From Burkholderiales bacterium (GTDB taxonomy: Bacteria > Pseudomonadota > Gammaproteobacteria > Burkholderiales > Burkholderiaceae_C), in assembly GCA_947508055.1 (NCBI GenBank), contig CANNRR010000021.1, forward strand, positions 1 to 33,659: a DNA stretch of 33,659 bases. Direction: 5' to 3'. Shown piece by piece: positions 8,380 through 16,317 of the stretch. A program made the position numbers and the translations under genes. The notes beneath the pieces are model-generated. The model saw only the letters and a list, made by a program, of their open reading frames with translations. It did no database searches and had not been told where the DNA came from. Positions within the stretch are counted from its first letter, which is position 1, and each line of letters begins with the position of its first letter.

Positions 8380-9345
8380 TCAAGGCAACGTGTCGAGCGC
8401 CCGGCCAGCACCCACCAGGGCCGGCGTGGACGCGGTGATAACCCAAACCGGCAACACGGAAAGCCACTGCCGGTAGCGCCCCTTGTTTTCAAAACACTGC
8501 CGAAATAAGGCGTCATCAAATGCAGTTCCCAGCCGCGGTACAACGCCCCCTCCAATATAGACACCACCGAGCGACCCCAGCGTTAACGCCAAATTGCCGG
8601 CCACGCTGCCCAAAAAACGGGTGAAATAATGCACCGCCTGCACACACTGTGCGTCCGACCCGGCTATTGCGGCAGTCGTCACATCGGAGGCCACCAGTGC
8701 GCGCGCAGGTCGATCTTCCAGCGCGCATATGACCTGATACAAATTGACCAGACCCGGCCCTGAGAGCACACGCTCTGCACTGACGTGGACAAACTTTTTG
8801 CGCAGCAGGGATAGCAAGTCGGCCTCAGTGTCATCGCTGGCAGACAGCGTCACATGGCCACCCTCGCCGCTCAAGGCGGTGTAGTGCCCTGCTGCGTCCG
8901 GCACCAGTCCAGACACGCCCAGGCCTGTGCCAGGACCCAGCAGTGCGATGGTAGCGCCCGCTACTGCAGTTCCGCCACCTATGGGACGGAGGTCAGCCGC
9001 CTTTAGCGCAGGCAAACTCATGGCCATCGCGGTAAAGTCATTAACCACCAGGCAACGCTCCAACCCCAACGCCTTTTGAAACGCAGCAATAGAGAAACGC
9101 CAAGTACCGTTGGTCAACCGCACTTCGTCACCCGTTACCGCTGTTGCGATACCGATACCCGCCCAAACGGGGTTCTTGCGGCCATGTGCCTCCAAATATT
9201 TGACTGCGGATTCATGAATGGATGCGCTCGCCTCGCAAGGTTGAACCGAGATATCGGCCAAATCAGCAACAGCAGACTCCTGCCACGCCCAACGGGCATT
9301 GGTTCCGCCAATGTCTCCCAACAACCTCGGATAGCCTTGATCCAT
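8380..9345 (-). CDS. glk: Glucokinase (stand-alone paralogue)
   Basis: 321 aa, the same length as E. coli Glk. Motifs are LLGDIGGTNARWAW, LVVNDFTAMAMSLPAL (catalytic Asp), LLGPGTGLGVSGLV and LSGEGGHVTLS. It shares the same blocks with the N-terminal half of the downstream Glk-RpiR fusion, so the two are tandem paralogues. The ORF opens at 9354, but there AAAGG abuts the ATG. The second ATG at 9345 has AAAGG at 9-nt spacing and begins MDQGYPRLLGDIGGT, so it is chosen here. It starts a minus-strand unit with the fusion and is divergent from the TonB receptor. The reason for two glucokinases is not visible; a constitutive enzyme next to a regulated enzyme/sensor is one possibility. Confidence 0.93.
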   Translation of the reverse strand: MDQGYPRLLGDIGGTNARWAWQESAVADLADISVQPCEASASIHESAVKYLEAHGRKNPVWAGIGIATAVTGDEVRLTNGTWRFSIAAFQKALGLERCLVVNDFTAMAMSLPALKAADLRPIGGGTAVAGATIALLGPGTGLGVSGLVPDAAGHYTALSGEGGHVTLSASDDTEADLLSLLRKKFVHVSAERVLSGPGLVNLYQVICALEDRPARALVASDVTTAAIAGSDAQCVQAVHYFTRFLGSVAGNLALTLGSLGGVYIGGGVVPRLGTAFDDALFRQCFENKGRYRQWLSVLPVWVITASTPALVGAGRALDTLP

Positions 9346-9401
9346 TCTCAACATCCTTTATGGTGACCAATGAGTGGCCCTATTTGCAGTCAACCAACAT
9401 C

Positions 9402-9434
9402 AAAAAAATACCCCATCGGGTAAGCGATGGGGTA
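9402..9434 (-). terminator. Terminator-like hairpin in the glk 5' leader (possible attenuator)
   Basis: TACCCCATCG and CGATGGGGTA pair perfectly over 10 bp around a 6-nt loop. On the minus strand a run of seven T follows directly. It lies about 57 nt upstream of the glk start codon (9345) on the same strand. If the glk promoter lies further upstream, this is a leader terminator. An upstream AGCGATG on the same strand (complement of about 9488-9494) is complementary to CATCGCT in its 5' arm and could form an alternative structure. Whether it regulates glk or only stops stray antisense transcription is unknown. Confidence 0.6.
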
Positions 9435-9522
9435 AACCGTTTTAAAAACCCAACCAACCCAAAACATCCCTTGCATTAACAAAACCGCATCGCTAGGTTT
9501 CAACTGAAGCTCGACATGTAAA

Positions 9523-9537
9523 TGTAGTTTGATTACA
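9523..9537. promoter_or_regulatory. HexR-like operator candidate C (glk / TonB receptor)
   Basis: TGTAGTTTGATTACA matches TGTARTnnnAYTACA at all 12 defined positions. It lies 240 bp before the TonB receptor ATG and 178 bp before glk, so it could serve either divergent promoter. It is the strongest of the four sites. The regulator assignment is inferred. Confidence 0.6.
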
Positions 9538-9777
9538 GTCAAAAACGAAATACAAACCATTTCATCGGAATCAGGATAAGTTTAGACCAAAACCGTTGCT
9601 ATTTGGGCAAAATAAGCGCATAAATTCACAAAATCTTTACTTTTAAGGGTTTATACCTATGTCTGAATATTTCTTGTTTTGATACAAATGGGATGCAGCC
9701 GAGGATTCACCGAATGTCGGCCTAGCCTTTGACGCCCCTCAATGAATGTGCAAACCACGTGTACTAGGAAATAATTT

Positions 9778-12627
9778 ATGAAGAACACCCCCACTCAGCG
9801 CGTCGGCGCGCTCAACACACGCAGATCGCTGTTCAAACTAGGCCCTATCGCTGCGGGTTGTGCCGCGTTGATCATTACCAGCAATGGCGCCTTTGCGCAA
9901 GATGCGTCCGGCCTCAGCACTGTCACAGTTACCGGTATTCGTAAAGGTATTGAAGCAGCGATTTCAACCAAGCGAAACTCCGACTCGATCGTGGACGCAA
10001 TCTCTGCGGAAGACATCGGAAAGCTGCCTGATGCCACGGTCGCTGAATCGATCGCACGGTTGCCAGGTGTAACAGCCCAGCGCGACATGCGCACTGGCAA
10101 GGCATCGACCATCAGCATCCGTGGCATGTCGCCTGATTTCAACGGGTCGCTGTTGAATGGTCGCGAGCAAGCGTCTACAGGCGACAGCCGTGCGCCGTCG
10201 TTTGACGTCTATCCCGCTGAGTTGATGAGCGGGATCGTTGTCTACAAAACACCTGACGCCCAATTGGTAGGACAAGGCCTGTCATCCACGACCGATCTTC
10301 GCACTCTGAAGCCACTAGATTTCCCAGGCCGCACAATTGCCGTCAATTTGAAAAAGAAGACCACAGGCATTGGCTCTGGCGCTCCGGAACAGGGTGACGG
10401 CAATAATGGCAGCTTCTCGTATGTCGACCAATTTGCCGACCGCACCATTGGTTTAGCCCTGGGTGTGACGCGAACGCGCGAAAGCAATAACCAGCAAGTC
10501 AAATTTGACTCATGGGGTGGATGGGCGGCGGACTGGAATAACCCTGCCACAGGTGCTTCGGTCAAAGTACCCGGCGGCTTCAAAGCCGATGTCGAGACCA
10601 CTGGTCAAGACCGTGATGCCGTGTTGGCCGTGCTGCAATTCAACCCTAGCAAAGATTTTAAAACGACCGTTGACGTTCTGTCCTCAAAAGGCAAGGGCAC
10701 TTACCGTCGCACCGGTCTGGAAGGCGCGGTTGCGGGCGGCGCCGGCGATTATGATCCCGATGGCGTATTGAGCAACGCAACAGTTGTCGGCGGTGTTGCA
10801 ACATCGGGCACGATTAACAATTACAAGGGTGTGGTCCGTAACCATATGACCACCTATGACGACAGCCTGGTGTCAATTGGCCTGAACTCCGCCTTGACGA
10901 CCGGGACATGGACAACCACTCTCGACTTGGCAAATTCCAAGGCTACACGTGACGAGCAGCGCTATGAAACCACGGCCGGTCAACCAGGGGATTACAAAGG
11001 CAATACAGCTGGCCTTGCGCCTCTGGGCAGCATTTCCTGGACCGGCTTCAACGGTAGTAATTTCGAGGACGTGAAGTACGCGACGAGCGTGAACTACGCC
11101 GACCGCTCCAAGATCGCGTTGACTGATATCAACGGATGGGGCGGTACCGACAACGGCATGCGTTTTGCGCAGGCAGGTTATTTGGCTCGACCCAGTGAAA
11201 CTGACACGGTCAACAATTTCCGTTTGACTGAAGCCAAGGAACTGGATTGGGGCCCGCTGGTATCCGCCCAGTTTGGTGTCAATGTCGCCAAGCGGGAAAA
11301 GCAGCACTCGTCTTTGGAGTACACGCTTCAGATCAAAGGCCAGGGTGCTTTGGGTTCCGTGCCAATTCCCGGAACGACCACCATGACTACGGCAAATGGC
11401 GTTCCAATTGCCACCTTCGACCCTGCTGGAAGCGACGGCAGCATTTATGGTCTGGTAAACAAGGTTGACGGCGGCATTGTAGAGAAGCAATGGGGCGTAA
11501 CCGAAGACGTGACGACGACCTTCATCAAGGGTGATATCGACAGCACCGTCTTGGGCATGCAACTGCGCGGCAATGTTGGCACGCAGTTTGTGAACAGCAA
11601 GCAGAACTCCACTGGTGTCACTTACAACACTAGCGCCTGCCAAAAGACTGCTGCGACATGTCCCACCAACACGGTGTCACTGGGCTCCAGCTATACCGAC
11701 GTATTACCAAGCTTGAACCTGGCCTTGAGCTTGCCTAATGATCAGGTTCTGCGCTTCGCCGCAGCCAAAGTTATGGCACGTCCATCCATGGCGGACATGA
11801 AGGCAACTGGCAGCTTTGGCCTAGCCCAAACTGGTTCCGACGCGATCAACCCGATCTTGCGCGGCGGTGGCGGAAACCCTGGTTTGGAACCCTTCCGTGC
11901 CAACGCTGTCGACCTCTCGTTCGAGAAGTATTTTGGCAAAAAGGGCGTGATCAGCGTAGCAGCTTTCTATAAGAACCTGGATAGCTATATCCTGTCGATT
12001 GGGCGTCCTGTTGATTTCGCACCCTACATTTCCGCATCCGCTTCGTTGCCTTCTACAGGTCTTTACAAGGGGTCAACCAAGGGCATATGGACAAGCAAAA
12101 TCAACGGAACGGGCGGCAAAATCCAGGGTTATGAAATAAACTTTGACGTCCCCTTCTCGCTGGCAACTGCGGCGCTTGACGGCTTCGGGATGCAAATGAA
12201 CATCTCGGACACAACCAGCGATGTCAAGCTGCCCTCCAACTCGGTAGATGGCAAGGATCTAGGTGCCAGCATTCCGCTGCCAGGTTTGTCGCGTACGGTT
12301 AAGAACATGAAGCTGTACTACGAAGCCAATGGCTTCCAAATCGGGGTTGCCCAGAAGACCCGTTCCGCGTTCATTGGAGAAATCACCGATTTTGAAGACT
12401 CAAAGAAGACGACCTGGATCAAGGGCGAGTCTATCGTTGATTTGCAATTGGCTTATGAATTCCGCACTGGTTACTTCAAGGGCTTGTCTCTGACCATGTC
12501 GGCAAACAACTTCGGCGATGCGAAGTTCCAGCGCATGACAGTTGACGATACGACCGGTGAGGAGAAAATCGTTGACTCAGTCCAATACGGCAGGACCTAC
12601 AACTTCGGTCTGAACTACAAGTTCTAA
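9778..12627 (+). CDS. TonB-dependent receptor, probable maltodextrin transporter
   Basis: 949 aa. There is a long signal peptide with an RRSLFKLG start and a cleavage site after NGAFA. The plug domain begins VTVTGIRKGIEAAISTKRNSDSIVDAISAEDIGKLPDATVAESIARLPGV, the hallmark of the TonB-Xanth-Caul subfamily, and continues with the ISIRGMSPDF block. The barrel follows and ends FGLNYKF with the expected terminal Phe. This subfamily includes MalA of Caulobacter, which imports maltodextrins across the outer membrane. The substrate here is inferred from neighbouring glk, malQ, glgP and malEFGK genes. The ATG at 9778 has AGGA 8 nt upstream. The gene ends in an intrinsic terminator 65 nt downstream. 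TonB, ExbB and ExbD are not in the window. Confidence 0.93.
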   Translation: MKNTPTQRVGALNTRRSLFKLGPIAAGCAALIITSNGAFAQDASGLSTVTVTGIRKGIEAAISTKRNSDSIVDAISAEDIGKLPDATVAESIARLPGVTAQRDMRTGKASTISIRGMSPDFNGSLLNGREQASTGDSRAPSFDVYPAELMSGIVVYKTPDAQLVGQGLSSTTDLRTLKPLDFPGRTIAVNLKKKTTGIGSGAPEQGDGNNGSFSYVDQFADRTIGLALGVTRTRESNNQQVKFDSWGGWAADWNNPATGASVKVPGGFKADVETTGQDRDAVLAVLQFNPSKDFKTTVDVLSSKGKGTYRRTGLEGAVAGGAGDYDPDGVLSNATVVGGVATSGTINNYKGVVRNHMTTYDDSLVSIGLNSALTTGTWTTTLDLANSKATRDEQRYETTAGQPGDYKGNTAGLAPLGSISWTGFNGSNFEDVKYATSVNYADRSKIALTDINGWGGTDNGMRFAQAGYLARPSETDTVNNFRLTEAKELDWGPLVSAQFGVNVAKREKQHSSLEYTLQIKGQGALGSVPIPGTTTMTTANGVPIATFDPAGSDGSIYGLVNKVDGGIVEKQWGVTEDVTTTFIKGDIDSTVLGMQLRGNVGTQFVNSKQNSTGVTYNTSACQKTAATCPTNTVSLGSSYTDVLPSLNLALSLPNDQVLRFAAAKVMARPSMADMKATGSFGLAQTGSDAINPILRGGGGNPGLEPFRANAVDLSFEKYFGKKGVISVAAFYKNLDSYILSIGRPVDFAPYISASASLPSTGLYKGSTKGIWTSKINGTGGKIQGYEINFDVPFSLATAALDGFGMQMNISDTTSDVKLPSNSVDGKDLGASIPLPGLSRTVKNMKLYYEANGFQIGVAQKTRSAFIGEITDFEDSKKTTWIKGESIVDLQLAYEFRTGYFKGLSLTMSANNFGDAKFQRMTVDDTTGEEKIVDSVQYGRTYNFGLNYKF

Positions 12628-12638
12628 GGTCACTTTTT

Positions 12639-12664
12639 CCTGCTATTGCACACGCGATAGCAGG
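12639..12664. other. Perfect 8-bp stem-loop after the TonB receptor gene
   Basis: CCTGCTAT and ATAGCAGG pair perfectly around a 10-nt loop, starting 11 nt after the receptor stop. No T run follows (TTGAAAAACC), so it is not a standard terminator. It may protect the 3' end of the receptor mRNA. Confidence 0.5.
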
Positions 12665-12692
12665 TTGAAAAACCTACTTGACTTGACACTGC

Positions 12693-12730
12693 AAAACCCT
12701 GTTGGCTGAGGCACACAGGGTTTTTTCTTT
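12693..12730 (+). terminator. Intrinsic terminator between the TonB receptor and halogenase genes
   Basis: AAAACCCTGT pairs with ACAGGGTTTT over 10 bp around a 12-nt loop, and the T-rich tract TTTTTTCTTT overlaps the 3' arm. Only about 28 nt separate its end from the halogenase ATG, so the downstream genes either rely on read-through or on a promoter overlapping this element. Confidence 0.8.
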
Positions 12731-12758
12731 ATAGTTACTCATTTCGTATTTGAATTCC

Positions 12759-14276
12759 ATGCACACCACTCCCATCAAAACCATTGTCATCGTCGGGGGT
12801 GGCACATCCGGCTGGATGACCGCAGCGGCACTTTCCACAATCCTCAAAGGCCGCTACACCATTCGTTTGGTGGAGTCGGACGAAATCGGCATCATTGGCG
12901 TCGGAGAAGCGACGATTCCCATGATCCAACGTTTCAACAAGATCGTCGGAATTGATGAGTATGAATTTCTCAAGGAAACCCAAGGCACCTTTAAGTTGGG
13001 CATCGAATTTGTCAACTGGGGCAAGTTGGGCGATCGCTACATGCACGGATTCGGCCGCATAGGACAAGACCTGTGGACGGTTCCCTTCGAACAATACTGG
13101 CGCAAGATGCGCGCCATGGGGAAGGCGCAGGACCTGGAGGCGTACTCGATCACGCGAATGGCATCCAAAGCCAACAAGTTCATGCCGCCTGCGGCGGATG
13201 TCACCAATTCCCCGCTGAACGACATCGCGTACGCCTACCATTTCGATGCCAGTCTGTATGCCAAGTACTTGCGCAAGCTATCCATCGAGCGCGGTGTGGT
13301 GCGAACCGAAGGGATGATCGTACAGGTCACCCAACGCGGGGGCGACGGATACGTTGATGCATTGGTGTTGGCCAATGGCGAACGCATTGAAGGTGATCTG
13401 TTCATCGATTGTTCGGGCATTCGCGCCTTGCTGATCGAAGAGACCCTCAAAACCGGGTACGATGATTGGTCGCACTGGTTACCATGCGACCGGGCGCTGG
13501 CGGTGCCGTGCGAGTCGGCCGCGACACTAACACCCTATACCCGATCAACCGCACACGGCGCGGGTTGGCAATGGCGCATACCGCTGCAGCACCGGATTGG
13601 CAATGGCCATGTGTATTGCAGTAAGGCCATCAGCGATGACGAAGCCGCAGCAACGCTGCTCGCCAACCTGGACGGAAAACCGCTGGCCGATCCACGCTTG
13701 TTCAAATTCACCGTCGGTATGCGAAAGAAGGCATGGAACCGCAATGTGATCGCCATCGGGCTGGCAGGGGGCTTTCTGGAGCCACTGGAATCCACCAGCA
13801 TCCACTTGGTACAAGCTGCGGTTTCGCAGCTCATCGATTTCTTTCCTGATGCGGGTTTCAGCTCGACCGATGTGGATGAATACAACCGCCAAAGTCGCTT
13901 CCACTTTGAGCGTATCCGTGACTTCATCATCCTGCACTACAAGGCGAACCAACGCGAGGATTCTGACTTCTGGAAAGCCTGCGCCAACATGGAAGTACCG
14001 CGGACCTTGACCGACAAGATGAACCTCTACCGTTCGCGTGGACGCATCGTGCGGTTTGACAACGAACTGTTTGCCGAAACCGGTTGGCTGCAGGTGATGC
14101 AAGGACAAAACGTTCCAACCGAAGGCTACAACACCCTGGTCGACTTGCAGTCGGAAGAGGCCACGGCAGAGTATCTGGAAAGCGTACGTACTGTCATTGC
14201 CAAGTGCGTGGACGTGATGCCTGACCATGCCGCCTACATTACCCGCAATTGCGTTGCGCCCAAACTGAAGATGTGA
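12759..14276 (+). CDS. Flavin-dependent tryptophan halogenase family protein
   Basis: 505 aa. The FAD-binding GGGTSGWM motif (residues 13-20) and GVGEATIP block (47-54) match PrnA/RebH. The catalytic lysine aligns exactly as Lys79 in GTFKLGIEFVNW. The halogenase signature WxWxIP is present as WQWRIP (270-275), and the EPLEST segment supplies the acidic residue equivalent to PrnA Glu346 (about Glu341). The machinery for FADH2-dependent halide oxidation therefore looks complete. The ORF track starts at a TTG at 12750; the ATG at 12759 is preferred because it gives the standard family N-terminus. Halogenases of this branch often sit next to TonB-Xanth-Caul receptors and act on free indoles in vitro; their natural substrates are mostly unknown. 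No flavin reductase gene is seen nearby. Confidence 0.93.
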   Translation: MHTTPIKTIVIVGGGTSGWMTAAALSTILKGRYTIRLVESDEIGIIGVGEATIPMIQRFNKIVGIDEYEFLKETQGTFKLGIEFVNWGKLGDRYMHGFGRIGQDLWTVPFEQYWRKMRAMGKAQDLEAYSITRMASKANKFMPPAADVTNSPLNDIAYAYHFDASLYAKYLRKLSIERGVVRTEGMIVQVTQRGGDGYVDALVLANGERIEGDLFIDCSGIRALLIEETLKTGYDDWSHWLPCDRALAVPCESAATLTPYTRSTAHGAGWQWRIPLQHRIGNGHVYCSKAISDDEAAATLLANLDGKPLADPRLFKFTVGMRKKAWNRNVIAIGLAGGFLEPLESTSIHLVQAAVSQLIDFFPDAGFSSTDVDEYNRQSRFHFERIRDFIILHYKANQREDSDFWKACANMEVPRTLTDKMNLYRSRGRIVRFDNELFAETGWLQVMQGQNVPTEGYNTLVDLQSEEATAEYLESVRTVIAKCVDVMPDHAAYITRNCVAPKLKM

Positions 14277-14278
14277 AA

Positions 14279-16273
14279 ATGAAGTGTTTCGATAGTGATT
14301 CGATGGGTTTGCGCCGACGCACGGTGCTGTTTGGCGCCGCACTTCCGTGGGTGAGCGCACCGGTATGGGCTGCCTCAGCAGCGCCGGATGCGACCCGTTT
14401 TTTTCGTGACGAGGAAACCCTGTCAGTGCATCTGTCGCCGGACGGGAAGCGCGTTGCTTTACGCACCGTGGCCAAACACCGTGGCGTGATGCTCAGCGTG
14501 CTCGATCTGGCCTCCATGCAACCCACTATCCTGCACAGCCAGGAGATTGCCGACGCGTGCAATGTGGCCTGGACCAGCCACAATCGCCTGATTTTTTCGG
14601 TCGAGGAGCGCCGGTTACCAGAAGGTCTGGTCGATTCCGGTCCCGGCCTGTACACCATCCAGGCCGACGGCACCGGTTTTCGGCAGCTGGTGGAACGCCA
14701 GGAATTAGTCAGAGTGGAAAAAATCGATGGAGGCGGGATTTCCGGTGCTATGGCAACCGGGGCCGCCCCTATGGCCGGTGGCGCATCCGTCGGCCAAGAG
14801 GGCATGGGTTTTAAACAGATTCCGGATGCACCAAACATCCAGAACCTGCGGGAAGTTGAGTCCGACCGACTACACCCCTGGAACACCTATGTGCTCTCGC
14901 CCTTAGAATCAGCGACTCCTGAAAGCATCATGGTATGGCGTCCCAAGGGAACAAAGGGCGCAGCGGTCGAAATATTGGAGTTGAACCTGCGCACCGGACG
15001 TGCGCGCGCGCTTGATGTGCCCGGCGAGGTGATCGTAGCCCACGCTGATGCAGCCGGGAACTTGCGCGCAGCGGTTGTTCGCAATGGATCCACAGTATCC
15101 ACCGTTTGGCGTGATCCCGTCACCAGCCAATGGCGGACTTTGGCAGACTGCGCGCCCGAATCCGAAGCGGATTGGAGCATCAAACACATCGACCCACACG
15201 GCACCTTGTATGTCAGCGCCCGCCGCGGACAAGATAAGTTGGCATTGTGGTCTTACGATGTGAACGCCGCCCGCTGGTCTGCCGCGCCGCTGGCGCAGTC
15301 TCCCCAATATGACGTGGATGCACAAGTGTTGGTGAGCGAGCACAAGGTCGTAGGATTCCGGTTCACGATTGATGCCGAAGTGACCCTTTGGATCGACGCG
15401 AATTTCAAAACCCTGCAGCAGCAACTGGACCAGTTGCTGCCCCGCACGGTGAATCGAATTGCAGTTGCGTCGCAGGGCAGCCCGCAGACTCTCGTTGAGG
15501 CGTTTTCAGATACCCAACCGATGGTCTACCTCCTGTACAACTGCGAATCTCGCAAGCTAACAAAACTGGGCTCGTTGCGTCCTGACATCGCATCCAGGGA
15601 TATGGCCGGCATGGACGTGCAACGTTTTGCGGCCCGCGATGGCCTGCAAATTCCGGTCTGGGTCACGCGACCCAACGGTGCTGCCTCCGGGGCCCTGCCT
15701 ACTGTGGTGTGGCTGCCTGACGCAATGAATGCACACAGCGAACAATGGTACTGGGATGCGGTACTGCAATTCCTGGCGGCCCTGGGCTATGCCGTCCTGC
15801 GCCCGGAACTGCGGGGTACACGCGGCCTGGGACTGCGCCATTTCCAGGCCGGCAACGGTCAGTCCGGCACTGGCACCATTGACGATCTCGCCGACACCGT
15901 TCAGTGGGCAATTGCACAAGGAATCGCCGACCCCAAACGCATTGCAGTTGGTGGCTCGGGTTTTGGCGCCGGAGTCGGCCTTATGGCAATGGCGCGCTAC
16001 CCACAACTCTTTCGCTGTGGAGTGGCACTGTCTGCATCCGGCATCCAACCGGTATTGCTACGCCAACCGGTGTTGCTGGCCAATGGCGACAAAAACAAAG
16101 TAGTTCTGCAAGACCAGTCAGAGTCCATTCGCAAGGCCGTTCAGGCGGGCAACCCGGCTGCAGAATGGATTGTCTACAAGGGTGAAGGACACTCACTTCG
16201 TGACCCGGCCAACAAGGTCAACTTCTACAACCGTGTGGCGAAATTTCTGGATGACCACATGCGAGCTTCCTGA
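14279..16273 (+). CDS. Tat-exported S9-like (prolyl oligopeptidase fold) hydrolase
   Basis: 664 aa from the ATG at 14279, 2 nt after the halogenase stop, so the two are co-transcribed. The N-terminus has a twin-arginine signal (LRRRTVLFGAALPWVSAPVWA). A beta-propeller-like region follows (repeated LSPDGKR-type and W-containing segments), then a C-terminal alpha/beta-hydrolase domain. Candidate triad: Ser560 in VGGSGFGAG, Asp in ANGDKNKVV, His in GEGHSLRD. The nucleophile elbow is unusual: S9 enzymes normally read GGSYGG, giving GxSxG, whereas here the second Gly is Phe. The protein may be a peptidase, an acyl hydrolase or a weak enzyme. The ORF track start at TTG 14249 would overlap the halogenase and precede the Tat signal, so it was rejected. 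A periplasmic site is inferred. Confidence 0.82.
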   Translation: MKCFDSDSMGLRRRTVLFGAALPWVSAPVWAASAAPDATRFFRDEETLSVHLSPDGKRVALRTVAKHRGVMLSVLDLASMQPTILHSQEIADACNVAWTSHNRLIFSVEERRLPEGLVDSGPGLYTIQADGTGFRQLVERQELVRVEKIDGGGISGAMATGAAPMAGGASVGQEGMGFKQIPDAPNIQNLREVESDRLHPWNTYVLSPLESATPESIMVWRPKGTKGAAVEILELNLRTGRARALDVPGEVIVAHADAAGNLRAAVVRNGSTVSTVWRDPVTSQWRTLADCAPESEADWSIKHIDPHGTLYVSARRGQDKLALWSYDVNAARWSAAPLAQSPQYDVDAQVLVSEHKVVGFRFTIDAEVTLWIDANFKTLQQQLDQLLPRTVNRIAVASQGSPQTLVEAFSDTQPMVYLLYNCESRKLTKLGSLRPDIASRDMAGMDVQRFAARDGLQIPVWVTRPNGAASGALPTVVWLPDAMNAHSEQWYWDAVLQFLAALGYAVLRPELRGTRGLGLRHFQAGNGQSGTGTIDDLADTVQWAIAQGIADPKRIAVGGSGFGAGVGLMAMARYPQLFRCGVALSASGIQPVLLRQPVLLANGDKNKVVLQDQSESIRKAVQAGNPAAEWIVYKGEGHSLRDPANKVNFYNRVAKFLDDHMRAS

Positions 16274-16297
16274 TTCCAACTGGCGCTGCGCAACGAC

Positions 16298-16317
16298 CCT
16301 ACTCTTTCTTGAGTAGG
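16298..16317. other. Hairpin at the convergent operon junction
   Basis: CCTACTC and GAGTAGG form a perfect 7-bp stem around TTTCTT, overlapping the stop codon of the 2OG-oxygenase gene and 25 nt past the S9-like stop. Neither strand has a T run after it, so a bidirectional terminator role is possible but unproven. Confidence 0.4.

Larger units (their letters stand above)
9355..9777. other. Divergent control region between glk and the TonB receptor
   Basis: This 423-bp gap has no credible ORF and is AT-rich. It holds, in order, a terminator-like hairpin on the minus strand (9402-9434), a G-rich tract on the minus strand (GGGTTGGTTGGG, complement of about 9449-9460), a full-match HexR-like 15-mer (9523-9537), and an AT-rich stretch of about 240 bp leading to the receptor ATG. 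The receptor's ribosome site is AGGA, 8 nt before the start. Individual -35/-10 boxes could not be assigned with confidence. Confidence 0.7.

Noticed and set aside
9434-9446. LacI-type operator candidate (TAAACCGTTTTA) before the TonB receptor
   Set aside because: Only an imperfect 6+6 palindrome; a related AAACCGTTG near 9590 is weaker still, and no LacI-family gene is in the window.
9449-9460. G-quadruplex candidate on the minus strand (GGGTTGGTTGGG)
   Set aside because: Could form at most a two-layer structure; too common in GC-rich genomes to claim a role.
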